Program-made: the position numbers and the translations under genes
Part shown: positions 13,234 to 25,537 of the stretch, piece after piece
Position numbering within the stretch: the first letter of the stretch is position 1
Layout: every line of letters starts with the position of its first letter
The notes under the pieces: generated by a model
Seen by the model: the letters and a program-made list of their open reading frames with translations, nothing else
The model's database searches: none
Told to the model about the DNA's origin: nothing
Assembly (NCBI GenBank): GCA_027382625.1
Contig: JAJKFJ010021433.1
Coordinates: 18,816-82,815 of the forward strand
Direction of reading: 5' to 3'
DNA: 64,000 bases
DNA from: Tetmemena sp. SeJ-2015
Taxonomy: Eukaryota; Ciliophora; Spirotrichea; Sporadotrichida; Oxytrichidae

Positions 13234-16200
13234 TCACAAATATTAAGTATGAAGTGGGGAAGAGTCTCCACTGCTTTTTCTTTAAGATGAGAGTCTATAG
13301 CTGCTCTTCTTAGTGCCTCTGCCATTTGTCTGGCTGTTTTCTTAAATGAAAATTCCTTGATTAGCATTCTGATTCCAAACGGTTTCCTCCTTTATGGAGT
13401 CACTTTAGATGTCCTATATGTGCTATGGCAATTTTGGAACACTAGGGATTCGCATTCCCTGAATCTCCCTTTGCACTCTTTGAGCACTCATGATTTCACC
13501 TTGCCTTTTTTGGGGATGCTACTTGACAGTAGAGAACTGCAGGCCCTGAACTTCTTCCTCTACTTCCTTTTCAAACTAAGAGTTGATGAAATTGAAAGTG
13601 TGCTAGCCTTGTGGTTACTTACCAGCTGAGGATATCTACAAGGGAGTTCTCTAATTAGGATTTGCTGATTTAAGATTGGGTGAGAATTGAGAGTCCTAAA
13701 TGCAGTTAATGTGTTGAACTCAGAGGCTAAGTAATGCTGCATTTAGTCGGAGGGTTTGCTCACTGGAAAAAGTATTTTGTTAATGAGCACTTTCTTGCCT
13801 CCTGATCTTTGTTAAACTTATAAAACAAGTATGTTTTGAAGATGCTGAAGTAGTATTCTAATAGTAGAGGAAAAGATTGGAAGGCATAACCTACGCCATG
13901 TTTGTCGATCTGTTTGTGCTTTATTACAGTCTGTTAGTTTATACTTGCTAATTCATGTTGCTTCTGGAGTTGTTTGACTGACTAGTGTAATCTCCAGCAC
14001 CACTACCAGACTGTAGCTCCTAGCCATTCAAGGACTGAGTCAGATAGTCACGCCAGTCCCTATAAAAATTATAATATTTATAGGTGTACTTAGCATTTTG
14101 ATTGTTTGGATTGGGATGCTGCACTCTTTTATCTATCTCTAGCTTGAAAGCGTTTACCTTGCTACCTGACTTCCTCCCATTTAACTTTATGCAAAATAAA
14201 TAAAATTAGCTTTGCTACTGAGCTCTTAGGTCTCTTTTTAGCAACAATTTCGGCAATCGTAGTTATGGCCTCTTGATTCTGTTTCTTAGTTGATAGGAAA
14301 AAATTGACAGAGTTATTGATATCTGAATTGGCGAAGTTTATGTTCACAATTTGAGAATGGTGATTGTGTAAGGGACTTTTCCTGCTTCTAGATCTTTGCT
14401 AAGCTCCAAGTTACTCGTGTAAGTCTATTTATGATTGGGACTAAGAATGTCTTTGAAATCCTCTTTTAAGGTGTTTCGTTTCTTAAGCTGCACTCTCATC
14501 TCTTCCTGAGCTCTTAAACTTAGTCTAAGCAGGCTAGTCGATGGCTTAGACCTTTTCGAAATTCAGTCTAATTTAAGTTGATGGCACTGCTTTAGGCTGT
14601 GGTTAACTCATACTTACCACAGAGTAAGGTCTAATCTTTCTCTAAAAATACAACCATTAAAATATTAAATTGCTCTATTGGTTAAGTGAGTTTGCTTTCC
14701 CAATTGAAGGACTTCTGACACTGGCCTTATCCAGACTGCTCTGTCTGCTATATCCTTGTTTTCGATTATCTAAGCTTAGTTCCTCCTTGATCTCTAATCC
14801 ATCTACTCCAATTCGTATAGTCTTGGGGATGCTGTGCTTTGGAGGAGCTGAGAATCTTCGAATCTCACTATTGCCATTTAAATACAATACATCTAACTCT
14901 TCATAATCCATTCTGAGCAATTTAAAGTTGGTACTTTTTCTTAAACTTCTTTATCAACTTGCCAAATCCTTAATTGCTGTCCTTTACGCTTTTGAATAGC
15001 TAATCATTCTGCATCTTCTGATGCTGCAGCAGTATCTCATTCGCTTCATCTAGAGAGATCTCTTTATTTTCTACTGCTTGTTTTACTGCTAGCAGCTGAT
15101 GATTCTTTGACTTTCTAGTTTACATGTAGGATTGAATAGCTTAAAAAGAGAATTGATAAATACACTTTGCTTGTTTCTCCTCTTGTTCTGACTTTGCTGC
15201 CTTCTTAGTTAGAGTTGCAAGCTGCTGCTGAATTTACTTCTGCTTTTACTTTTTTGTAAGCCTGGGATCTTTCTAATTCTAATCCTTGGTTTCAAATACC
15301 ACTTGCTTCACTAAATAGTCAGATGAAAGGGAGAAGATAACTTACACTGCTTGAGCTCTTTTCGGCCTACTTGCTCGCTCATGTATAGATCGTATCTCTT
15401 CAGCTTTTTGCCAACCGTCAGCTTTTCATATCTATAGGATTTATTAATCAAGAAGAGCATCATATTTTGACTTACATTTTATCAAAGACCTTTTCCTTCA
15501 TGTGAACTTGCTCAATCATTTCTTTGATGGGGTACTTCTAGTTATACTTATTCGTTATCACATCACTCAAAAGCTTCCACTTAGAGGGAGAATCCAACAT
15601 TGTCAAGTTCTACCGCTTTTATTTCTAGCCCTCTCCCTCAAAATTAAAAATGGCTTGTGCTCTTGACATGCTCGTAAATTCCTAACTCTTAAATTAGTTA
15701 TGATGAAATAATATAATTGGTTTAGGAGAGAATTAAATTGCTGGGTACTCAAAGCTGGGACCTTTTGCACAAATATCTCCTATCGAAGTCATCAAATTAG
15801 CTTTGTTATGAAAGCTCTCCTTCAATTGCGCCTAAATTAAGTTAGTGTAAGTAAATTCCTTAACAAAAATGAAACTCATTACTAATCTTCTGTATAATCG
15901 GGGATTTATAACTTACAATGATTGTGCTCTTATTGTCTTCATTCTTATGTCTGTTTGACATTTGACCTCTGTTAGGGGACTCAAGACGCAGCCCCATTGC
16001 TGATAGCTAGTTCATGCTTGAGTTTACGTTTGAAGCTTGCTGTTTGATGGAAGCTTCTCTTTTGTTTGGTGAATTTCTCAACAACCTCTTAGTTAATTGA
16101 ATTCAAGAACTCCTCATAGTTTTGATTCACAAGGGTTGGCCTCCTTCTAAAACTTAATGAATTATAATAATTTCTTTGCTTAATCTGGTCCATCACATTT

Positions 16201-16399
16201 AAGAAAAAGATAAACAAGATAAGAGAAATAAATATGACATCTTTGTTTTCAATATCCACGTCTTACTTTTTCAAACTGGTACTGACTCTTTTTTGAAAAT
16301 GCTGAGTGAGGTGTCTTTAGAGCTCACCCCCACCACTGGTAGTTTTCGCCTAAACTAAGTTTTAAAATCCTGAAGATTCTTATATTTCAAGGAATCCAT
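13234..16399 (-). CDS. unknown protein, IES-interrupted
   Basis: Read as one minus-strand gene from ATG 16399 to TGA 13234-13236. The N-terminus is basic. The middle (14901-15669) holds Lys/Gln-rich helices with two introns (about 15430-15476 and 15312-15346). The C-terminal third contains TYKYYNFYRDWRDYL (near 14050-14100) and ends in a Ser-rich tail. The block 14901-15669 would also make a stand-alone ORF (ATG 15669, TGA 14901), but its stop overlaps the next frame by 20 nt. Two separate chromosomes could not share sequence that way, so one gene broken by an IES or a missing base is preferred. Further frame changes occur near 16000, 16290 and 13720. No family recognised. Confidence 0.55.
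14158..14212 (-). other. IES-like element, pointer AAG
   Basis: On the minus strand AAG recurs at 14212-14210 and 14160-14158 around a 49-nt AT-rich block. Removing the block and one AAG joins the frame ending KRPKSSVA to KVNAFKLEID without a shift. The pointer is short, so confidence comes mainly from the restored frame. Confidence 0.5.
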
Positions 16400-16711
16400 T
16401 TTATGATGAGGTCATATTATAACTCCTTATAAATGTAATGGATGAATTAACTTACATTCTAAACTCCCGCTTATTGAAGATTGATTAATTAATTGACTTG
16501 AATGACTTAAGATCCTTTCTCATGTCCTACTTGTAAGTTGCTCATAAGAGTGTTCTTTGTGGAATGATATTTTTGAATGACTTTTACAATAAGGGATTGA
16601 TATCTTGATTGGATCCTAGCTCTTTAAGTTTTAGAGCGTTTGAGTAAATAAATTAATTTGATATAATGATTTTCAAGTCTGACATTAAAACAGTTTCTCT
16701 CTCCCAATTTT

Positions 16712-17798
16712 AGCATGATTTCCTTCAGAGAGAATGATATTGTAATCCTATTTAAGATTTGCATAAGATAGCAATCAAAGTAGGCTGCCTACCAAGTGCG
16801 AGGAGGGGGATGAGTCTAGTTATCAAAACATAAACAACAATGGCTTATAGAGCTAAGCTACTCTCGCAAGTAATGACAGCGCACTCAACATTCACAACTA
16901 CAATCTTCAAATGATTCAGTAGCAGCGTAGATCAAGCAACTCCAATTTATAGTTGCAGATCCACTCAATATATTTTAGTACTTATAATGTTTGAATGGAT
17001 ACAGTTACTAGAATAGTTGCACTTTCGCTTAGCTGCCTAATGACTCCTTAAATTTGAGCAGTCACTACCTCTAATAAAACTTCGATGAGCAGTCTCACCT
17101 AGAAACCCATTAATCCAAGTTGACTTCTGCTACCTCTAACAATTAGAAAGCTTAGTAGTAATTCTAAAGCATGAATCAGTTCAGCAGGACTCGACAAGAC
17201 ACAAGTTTTAATGTGCAAGATAATGAGGACTAAGAAATAGCAGTTGATAGAGTCAACATCAATCAAGAACTTGAGAGGGAGTAATACTATGACACATAAC
17301 GACAACAAGCTCTGGAGAAATAAAACTATCAGAGAGAGTATATGCTCAATAAGATTTTCTTTCATTTACAATTAAGTAAGATGGGGACCAGAGTTTCTAA
17401 ACTCAGAAGACTTAATCCTCAGCTGCCTACTCACACTAACAAAGGAAGGAAAATAGCATCAAGGAAGGCAAGAAATCAAGTTTGAGTAGCAGTGGAAGAG
17501 CAGTATTAGAGAGGAAATTAAGAAACTGCACAGCAACATTAACTAACTCAGACAGAAAATGAACATACCCTATTACAAGCAAGCTCTCAAGAATTTATTT
17601 AGATTCATAATCAATTTCAACTAGGAGATGATGAGTCCCTAGGAGAGAGATAGAGGTGATGCAACTCCCAGCAGATATTCACTAATTCAAATTATTATAT
17701 CATATTTAATGATGCTGATTTAGATTTAGGAATAATACGAGTCGGATTAATCAGACTACTCTCCAGCGATATCCACTAGAAGCTATAGATTGATCTGA
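16712..17798 (+). CDS. Gln-rich coiled-coil protein, unknown
   Basis: Not recognised. ATG 16714 begins MISFRENDIVILF; a second in-frame choice is ATG 16734. Later blocks are Ser/Asn/Gln-rich and then helical (for example NINQELEREQYYDTQRQQAL, near 17260-17310), ending at TGA 17796-17798 in a Ser/Asp/Tyr-rich tail. The frame changes at least three times (about 16800, 16970, 17360-17520). One change coincides with a GTAAG donor at about 17371, the others with AT-rich or slippage-like sites. Without macronuclear sequence the joined product cannot be written with confidence. Confidence 0.45.
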
Positions 17799-17992
17799 TA
17801 ATGACTGAATTAAAATCTATAAATGAATAATTTAATTTTCCAATCTTTAGTAGTTTATTTCAAAGTTAGCATTTATTCTGAGCGTTAAAATGTAACTTAC
17901 TTGATCGAATGCAATTTAATTTTTTAAATGATTGAAACAAATTTACTCTATTATATTTTAATCAGCGAAATTCTAAACAATTCTTCGCAAAA

Positions 17993-20900
17993 ATGACAAC
18001 TACAGCCTCAAACCCATAACTTTAATTTATACTCTGGTTTATTTAACAAAACTTCAACGGAGGCTTAATAACCAAGAGAAAAAGCCAAGCTTGCCTTTGA
18101 CAAGTTAGCCTTTCCCCTCCCCAAGCGGCTAGGAGAAGACATTAGCATATCAGAGTTCAATCTAACACAACCCCTCTTCTGTAGATATCTCTCAGAGAAC
18201 TTCAAATCAATTACATATAATTTACTTTGAATGATTAACTATTCTGAATGCGTCTGTGGAAGGTAGAAATAATCTTACTCCAATAAACTTCTCAGTCGAT
18301 TAAATGTACTCTTAAAAAGCTTCCATCCAAATAGCTGCAAAGTTAGTTAAATAAGCAACAGATTCATTTAACTTATTAGAAAATATTAGTTTTATAAATT
18401 CCTCGCTCACTTAGGAAAAATTTAACTCGAAGAAGAGAGTGTACCTCTAGAAACCCAAGGAGGCTCTTACTCCTATAATTTATAAGGCAGAAGGAACCAG
18501 ATAGAGTGTCAATAATTCTCAGAGTACCAGCAGTATGAATCTAACGCACTAAATTTCAGCCAGGAATAATGACGATCTGCAAGTTGTCTCACTTTTATTT
18601 GATAAATTCTACTTATTGTTTGTTAATTGTAACAGGAAAGACTCAAAACAAAAAAGCCTTTAAAGCTGTGAAATTAATTAAGAAAGAAGTAAATCAACCT
18701 GTGGCCTAAACAGCAACTAACTCCCCACAGAGAATCGGTAGGTTCCCTGCTGAATCACTAGTCAACTTAGTTATTGTATAATACATTTAAGGTATTTAAA
18801 CTAAGAAGGATTTATAACTCAGCATGCATAGGCAAACACAGCTAGAATGAGCATCAAAGAATTTTAGCAAGATGAAGAAGTCAAATCCTATGACCAAAGG
18901 GGCAACAGAAGAATGTTTAGAGCCAGTTCCTCTTCTGCATTAAGCTAAGATAATAGTTATTTGAAAGGCTCGCAACTTGAAAACAGCAATCGAAACATCT
19001 AACTCACGAATACTAATGCAAGAGTCAGTACTCAGTTTTTCAAATAAAGAAACTCAGTCCAACCATCTGAGGGGACCAGCAACTATCAAATTAGCACACC
19101 TCACCTTGGCAAAAACTAGCCATCTTCAAAAGGATAAGGTCCTGCTACTCAAACTAATCTTCTATAATAAGCAGAGTCTACTCTCTTAGTAAAATTCTGC
19201 CACTTCTGCCAATTTGACTTAAGGTGAGCTTTCTTCAGCCAAAGCTCCTAAAATAGATAGCAGTTAAAGATTTTTGACTAGAACCATGCAGAGCTTTTTC
19301 CCTCAAGCTATGCATCCTTCTAGAGTTTAGAGTTCAAGTATATCGCAACTGTCACAACCAAAGAACTTTAATGGATCAAGCACTGCTAGAGAATCTGGAG
19401 AGTTCAGAACTATCACTCAGCAAACTAGCGCACGAAAGTTGAAGAACAGCCATGAATTCTATATAATGGTTAACTCTTTAATTTATAATTGTAAAATGAA
19501 ATAATGATAGACTTACCAAGAACTACTGGAAAACTTTCTAAATTTTAGAGAGAGAAATCTGCGGAAGAGGAAACCACATTTGCTTATGAAAATCATCCCA
19601 GAGTCTTAGAGATACTTCAGATACTTAAATCTCATACCAATTCTATAAAATTATGCAATGGTTAAATTTGGGAAACGACGCATAGTAATCTTAACCTAAG
19701 TTGGATCTTATTTCTGGCAGTAGAATCTTTAACGACTGAGATACTAAGACAAGTTACAAGGCATCTAGCCTATTACAAACTTCTGCTTCTCAACCAAGAT
19801 ACCTAACTTTTATGATATATTTGGGAATCAATATGAATGTAGTTATAAACTATAGACAATAGAGGAAATACTGCCTAACCTTTAAACTCCTCTTCCTCAG
19901 TGTAAATAAATTGATCTTCAGTAGCAAGACTTTCTAACCCAAATTTCCAGAGAGAATCTATTGAAAATGTTATCAGTCAGATAAAACACAAAGTCATTGA
20001 TTAAATTGTAAAACTAGATTTGAATGAGAAAGGTAAAGGTACTGGGCTTAGAGATTCTGTGACTAGTTTACTCGATAATCATCAAGCTTCCTATCTTTAA
20101 GATATGTAAATTCTATTAGTGTTAGGAGTAGCTTTTTTAATGAGAGAATAAAGCAAAGCTAGAGAGGAACTCAAGACTGCATTTGAGCTGTAGAAAACAT
20201 ACATAGCTTCGGCAGGATGACAGTTAAATAATATTTACTATTTCATAAAACTAGTTTTCAAAGATATTATGTATCCAAGCACAATTGACGAAATAAAGCA
20301 GCAAATGAAAGGAAACTTCTTTGACCTGTATACTAGGTCAATTAAGAACTCTATTATGTTTGAAAAACTCTTCAATGAAACTATCTCTGAGCCCAATCAC
20401 ACAATTTAATCTCAATAAACGCCTCTGAGCGCTCTTCAAAGCAAGAAACTCAAAGTTATTCAAGAGAAGGGGCTCGCATAGTAAGCCATAGAAGACTAAT
20501 ACAAGTTCAAAATTGATTACAAGATGTCTTCAAGAGAAAAAGCATAGATTCTTCTTGCATGGCTTTCTGAAATGGCAAAAAAGTATGTGACTTCAAAGGA
20601 GGTTACTTAGCTTGAAAAGCTTAGGAATTCCTAGTAACTAATCTGTTTTACATTGGTGAACCTGATTGACTAGTCCTCTCTGGAAGTAAATGAGCGAGGA
20701 CTGTGTTTAGAGAAATGCTTGGTGCTGTTCTTTTAGCTGTTTGAAACCTACGAATCAGTGATAGAGAAGCGAGTTGAAAAGAAAAGAGAGCTTATTGAAA
20801 TCAAGGAGAGGGAGAGGATCATAGATGAGTACAGAAAGAAGTATGTTGACACTAGTGAGAATTATAATTTCATTCATCTCTTTAAGTATTTAAAATGAGA

Positions 20901-23900
20901 AGTACAAAATTTGGACGGAGAGTTCAAAAGTCTGAAAGAAAAGCACGAGAAACTTCTCTACAGCAACAATATTCTAATCAATAAGTATCAGCTTCTCAAA
21001 AACATTACTGAAACCTTAAGTAAGTAAAGCATCAAGGACTTGAAGAATCTCAATATTGACTAAAAGTAGTTCTTATTTAACCTACTATATAGTTATTTAA
21101 AAACAACAAACATTAACAAGCTATGTAAATTCAATACCAGCTTAAGAGGCGATCTATGAGTCCTTCAAAGAATCCTAGTCTTGCCGAATCGCCTGACAAG
21201 TATGACGAGAACGGATCTCCCTCCAGATATTCTAACAACTAAAATGAGCTTCTAATTTTTGAAAGACTTGAGAAAATGTACAAGCTGCAGTATAAATCAT
21301 TTAATAAGTCTTACAAAGAATGATTAATCTTTTCTTCATTGAAGGAAGAATGCTATAAAATTATCTCAACTCAAAGAGACTGGATTTTTGAGTAGCGCAA
21401 GTATCTTTAGTCTTAGATGCTAGAAAAGAAGAGGCCTCTAACCTTGCATTAAGCACTCATGCTATCGGACAACAATCTTGATTTGTACAGGGATAATTTA
21501 CATATTAGTTTTATTCTGCTATAATTTTGACGCAATTGAGAATGCTTTCAATGACTAAGGTTTCATAAGTGATGATGACAGCGACCAAAGTGAAAAAGGG
21601 AGGGAAGCCCACAGGCAAAGAGTGCAAACTAGATACCAGCACTTAAAAGATCCCAAAAATTCTTTCTATGACAACAGTCAGAGACTACATCAATCTCCTA
21701 AGCCATACAATCTCTCATAAAGAACAGTCTCTCAGGATAGAATAATCACTTAAGACCTTAGTTGGAGATTGATACGATGCGGAAGATTGGAAGTAAGGGT
21801 CAAAGAGCTTAAGATCTGTTTGTGAAACTTAGAGGGGATATAAAATCTGGATCCCCTGGCTTTCCAGGAGATCTGCATCGTCGGTAGAGTCAGGCTCCCT
21901 CTATGATAAATTTGAACAGCCGAAGCTTCTTTAACTTAGAGAGCAAGCTCAACTCTGTTAATGGAGCTGCAATATATGGCAGTCCTATGATGCTTTATAT
22001 TTAATTGCATATTTAATTCTTGCATCGCAGATCCGACATTTACTAAATGATTCCACATTTCAAGGATTCAAGAGATGACCTTACCACAACTAGGAATATA
22101 GGAACTGGAAATAATCTTCAAGTGGTAACTTTCTCTTCTTAGAAAGATGAGATTAAATCTTTGAGTCACAGCGAGGGTGGAGGAGGGACTAGTGTTGTAG
22201 GCAAAGAGTTGGAAAAGAATGGGGCTGCTTCAATTTTAACTCTCTAATAGAGCAATTCAATAAAGAAGGCTCCCACTCTCAAAAGATAAAACTCAGAAAA
22301 GAATATCTGTAAGTATCAATATGAATTTCGATTATGATAGGACTTGAAGCATTTATATGACTTTTCTTAATTAGAAAATATTTTGGATGAGGAGAATCTA
22401 GAACTAGAGTTTGCAGAGACTTGCCTTGATAGATTCAATCTGTACCCTGACTAAGTGCTGGCTTCCTTAGACTTGCTAGAGACTTTAAAGAATAAAGAGC
22501 AAGAGAGCAAAGAGATTCAAGTAGACCTAATAAAGCCTCAAACATAAGCACAGACTATAACTGTCGATTATGCAACAGGAGACGATGACATTGACCTCTA
22601 TCAAAGTATCGATGACGATAAGGTATGTTCTTCATTTTTCTTTTACCATTTTAGATGTCAAATCTACTGGGAGAAGATCTTTTTATGAACTCATTGGTCA
22701 GGAATAAATCCTCTGGCACTTCAAACGCAGCAATTAAAATAAATGACTCATAAAAATTTGCTCAAGTAATTATTTGTAACAGCAGCAGTTGGAGATTTAT
22801 CAGACAGTTTAAAAGTGAAGAAGAAGAGTCACCCTCCTGCTGCTTTTAAGAAGTAAAATACAAATAGATCATCTGCAAATCCAAATTTCCTGCCACATCT
22901 TGAAAGTATTTCAGAGCGAGAGGAGGATGATGGGCATGATAGATCCATGTCCAACCTAGATTCGTAAAATAGAATAGCACTCCAATCCTTCAACCTCTAA
23001 GCATCGCTAGACTTTTTGAATATAGAGAAGTACCTCCAATCTAAATTAATTTATCTTAGTTCAAGATGGAAGTAAAGAAAACTACATCGAACTTATTGAA
23101 TTCTCTCCTTGATTAGGAATAGATGATGCTGCTTTATAAGATCAAATAAAAAAAGGCAAGCAATCTAAGAAATAGAAGACTCTAGGCAATGAAACAAAAA
23201 CTAGAGCAGGATAAAAATAATGTATTCACTCCATCTAATGGGCCATAATCTAATGGTCCTAGCAGGTTGTAATCAGTAACACTCAACGCCTAGGCAACTG
23301 CAGAGAAGGTCGTACCTCAGCCAATCATAGGAGACAACAATTCCAACATGGACTACGAAGATATCATGTAGGAAATAGATATTGAGGAATAAGATGATAA
23401 GGAGCACTCTTTCGATGAGGAGGTTTACCAATCACAATTGCCTAAACGTTTGCTATAAGCAACTGAAACCTTCTAGAATATGATTAAGCTACTTCCCAAA
23501 GATGAGTTTGGAGACTTCATTTACTCTAAATCATTACTTATATTTACAAGGGAACAGACATTGATGACCTGGCTTCTTAGAAACTAAGAGACTTTGGACA
23601 ACGATTCTCTCAGTTAGTTCATAGATTAGCTAGAGAGAAAGAAGAAAGAGAAAATGACGAGTTTTAAAGAGGAAGAGGGATGAAGGTAATAAGTCCGGAT
23701 GGATCTCTGCAAGGAGCTTCAGTGATTGAAAAGCCCAAAAAGATTTTCACTGAGAAAATGATTTAGACTGAGTAGAGCTATATCAAAGAGCTAAAAAGGC
23801 TTGAGGAGCTAAACAACAAAAACAAAGAAAAGAAAGATGCAATTGTAGGACTTGATTTCACTGCTCAAGCTAACAAAGCTAATGGAAGAAAAGGAAGGAG

Positions 23901-25318
23901 ACAGTTGAAGCCTCAGATATTTATGCCGTTCAACTTAGGCAGGCAAACTGATTTTACTGTAACAGGCAAGCAACATTAGGCAGTTAAGTACTTATCAAAC
24001 TTCTTTGAAAATTACAGTAAGAATTATATACACAAGGATTTAAATTATAGAGAATAGAGATTGGGTTAAGTAGTCTGGCAGTTTATCTATTAAACTTCTT
24101 CTTAAGATGATAAACTCTTGGTACTACGAGAAAGCCATATCTGGCCGAGAATCATAGTCAATCAAAGGCCAGCCAATGACGGAATATGTCTACGATTTCT
24201 ATTATGTAATTATCAGCTATCTCCTAACATATTGTTAGAATAAATATGGAATTGTAAAGATTACCGAAAAGAAAATTAGAGAGCTTTTGGTTTCAATATT
24301 AGAAAACAAAGATAGGATTTTCAAGTTGGAGTTATTCGCTCGTTTCTTGCAGATTACAAGGCGCCAGTATTCTAACAATGATCTTACTATGTTTTATAAA
24401 TTGAATTAGCTTTTCACTTTCAAGTAAGTAAAATTATTTTCGCATTTAAACTTCTCATAGTGACATCTTCAAGAACTAGAACTTCCTGAGAAGAGAGTTT
24501 TTCTTTGACAGCACACATTTGAAGTCTGATTAGTGTTTGCATCATCTGAAGATGTTTCTTTCTAATAAGTTGTCTGGTGATCGACTACATAATTTCATAA
24601 AGATCTATCACACGATAGTGGCTCTAGAAAACAACATTAAAATAACGGATGTAACTCTTTACAAGCTCAATTTGAAAGATTTGACTGTAACTTGCGAAAA
24701 AGCTTACGAGCTTGGTGTGGATCTATACAGACAGGTCAAGGCCACCATATGTCAATTTATAAGAATACTTATTTTGTCAAGTTTTGATTGAGAGAGGCAT
24801 AGTAAAGATTCCTAACGCAATTGGTATGCCAGGGTCAAGCGTTCCCTCGACCTACAACTCAAATACTTCAAAGACCTCTGGTGGTAAAAATTCAGTAGCT
24901 GCAATAGCCCTCCCTCTATTCAATTAATCAAGTAGTCCTGACAAAGCTAATAAAGTGAAAGATAAAGTGGCCTAGTAACTACTGAATATAAATGAAACTG
25001 ACTAGGAAGATGAGGATGCAGAAGATGAGGAAGATGAAAACTCTGGATTCAGCAAACTCTCTAGCTACTAGCTCTATTTGCTATAATAGATGCAGCAAAT
25101 ATTCTATGATTTTGAAGAGGTAAAGATAAATTAGTTGTTCTTATCTTCTAATTAGTTTTCTCGAATCATGTTGGACATTAAGGAGAAGCAAGACTTTAGC
25201 AGAGACAGCTTGATGGTGATGTTCGATAGAGAGAGGCTTTTGAAGGGAGATGAAAAAGGAGTATCACTTGAAACCATCATCTCATTTATATTTAGATACG
25301 AGCTCATGCCAGTTTGAA
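17993..25318 (+). CDS. very large protein of unknown function
   Basis: A chain of + strand open blocks from ATG 17993 to TGA 25316-25318 (YELMPV at the end). The N-terminal third is Ser/Asn-rich. The block 20220-20880 is a long helical region with charged coils (KRVEKKRELIEIKERERI). Later parts hold acidic and Ser-rich linkers, Lys-rich coils near 23600-23850, and an alpha-helical domain near 24190-24760. GT/AG introns can be placed at several sites, for example ending about 19551, 22650 and 24462. No catalytic or repeat signature was recognised. Two or more genes could be merged here: the jump near 21090-21130 and the ATG near 21773 are possible divisions. Confidence 0.45.
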
Positions 25319-25537
25319 AACACATCATATCTCAAATATTTCTAAACAATATATGCATGCTAATTTATCATAGCTATTTATGTATTTATTTTCTTTTGAA
25401 TTTCCCCATTCGTACATAAGAGCCAGTTTATGCTAAAAATACTGCGTTTAAAAATTAATAGCAAAATAGGGTGCTATCATTATAATTGAAGAGCATATAA
25501 GAATATCAAAAAGCTATAGTATCTGTGCGTTGATAAA

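Noticed and set aside
14670..14906. Plus-strand 78-codon ORF
   Set aside because: Exactly opposite a polar, plausible minus-strand coding block; the plus version is a Leu/Ser-rich shadow.
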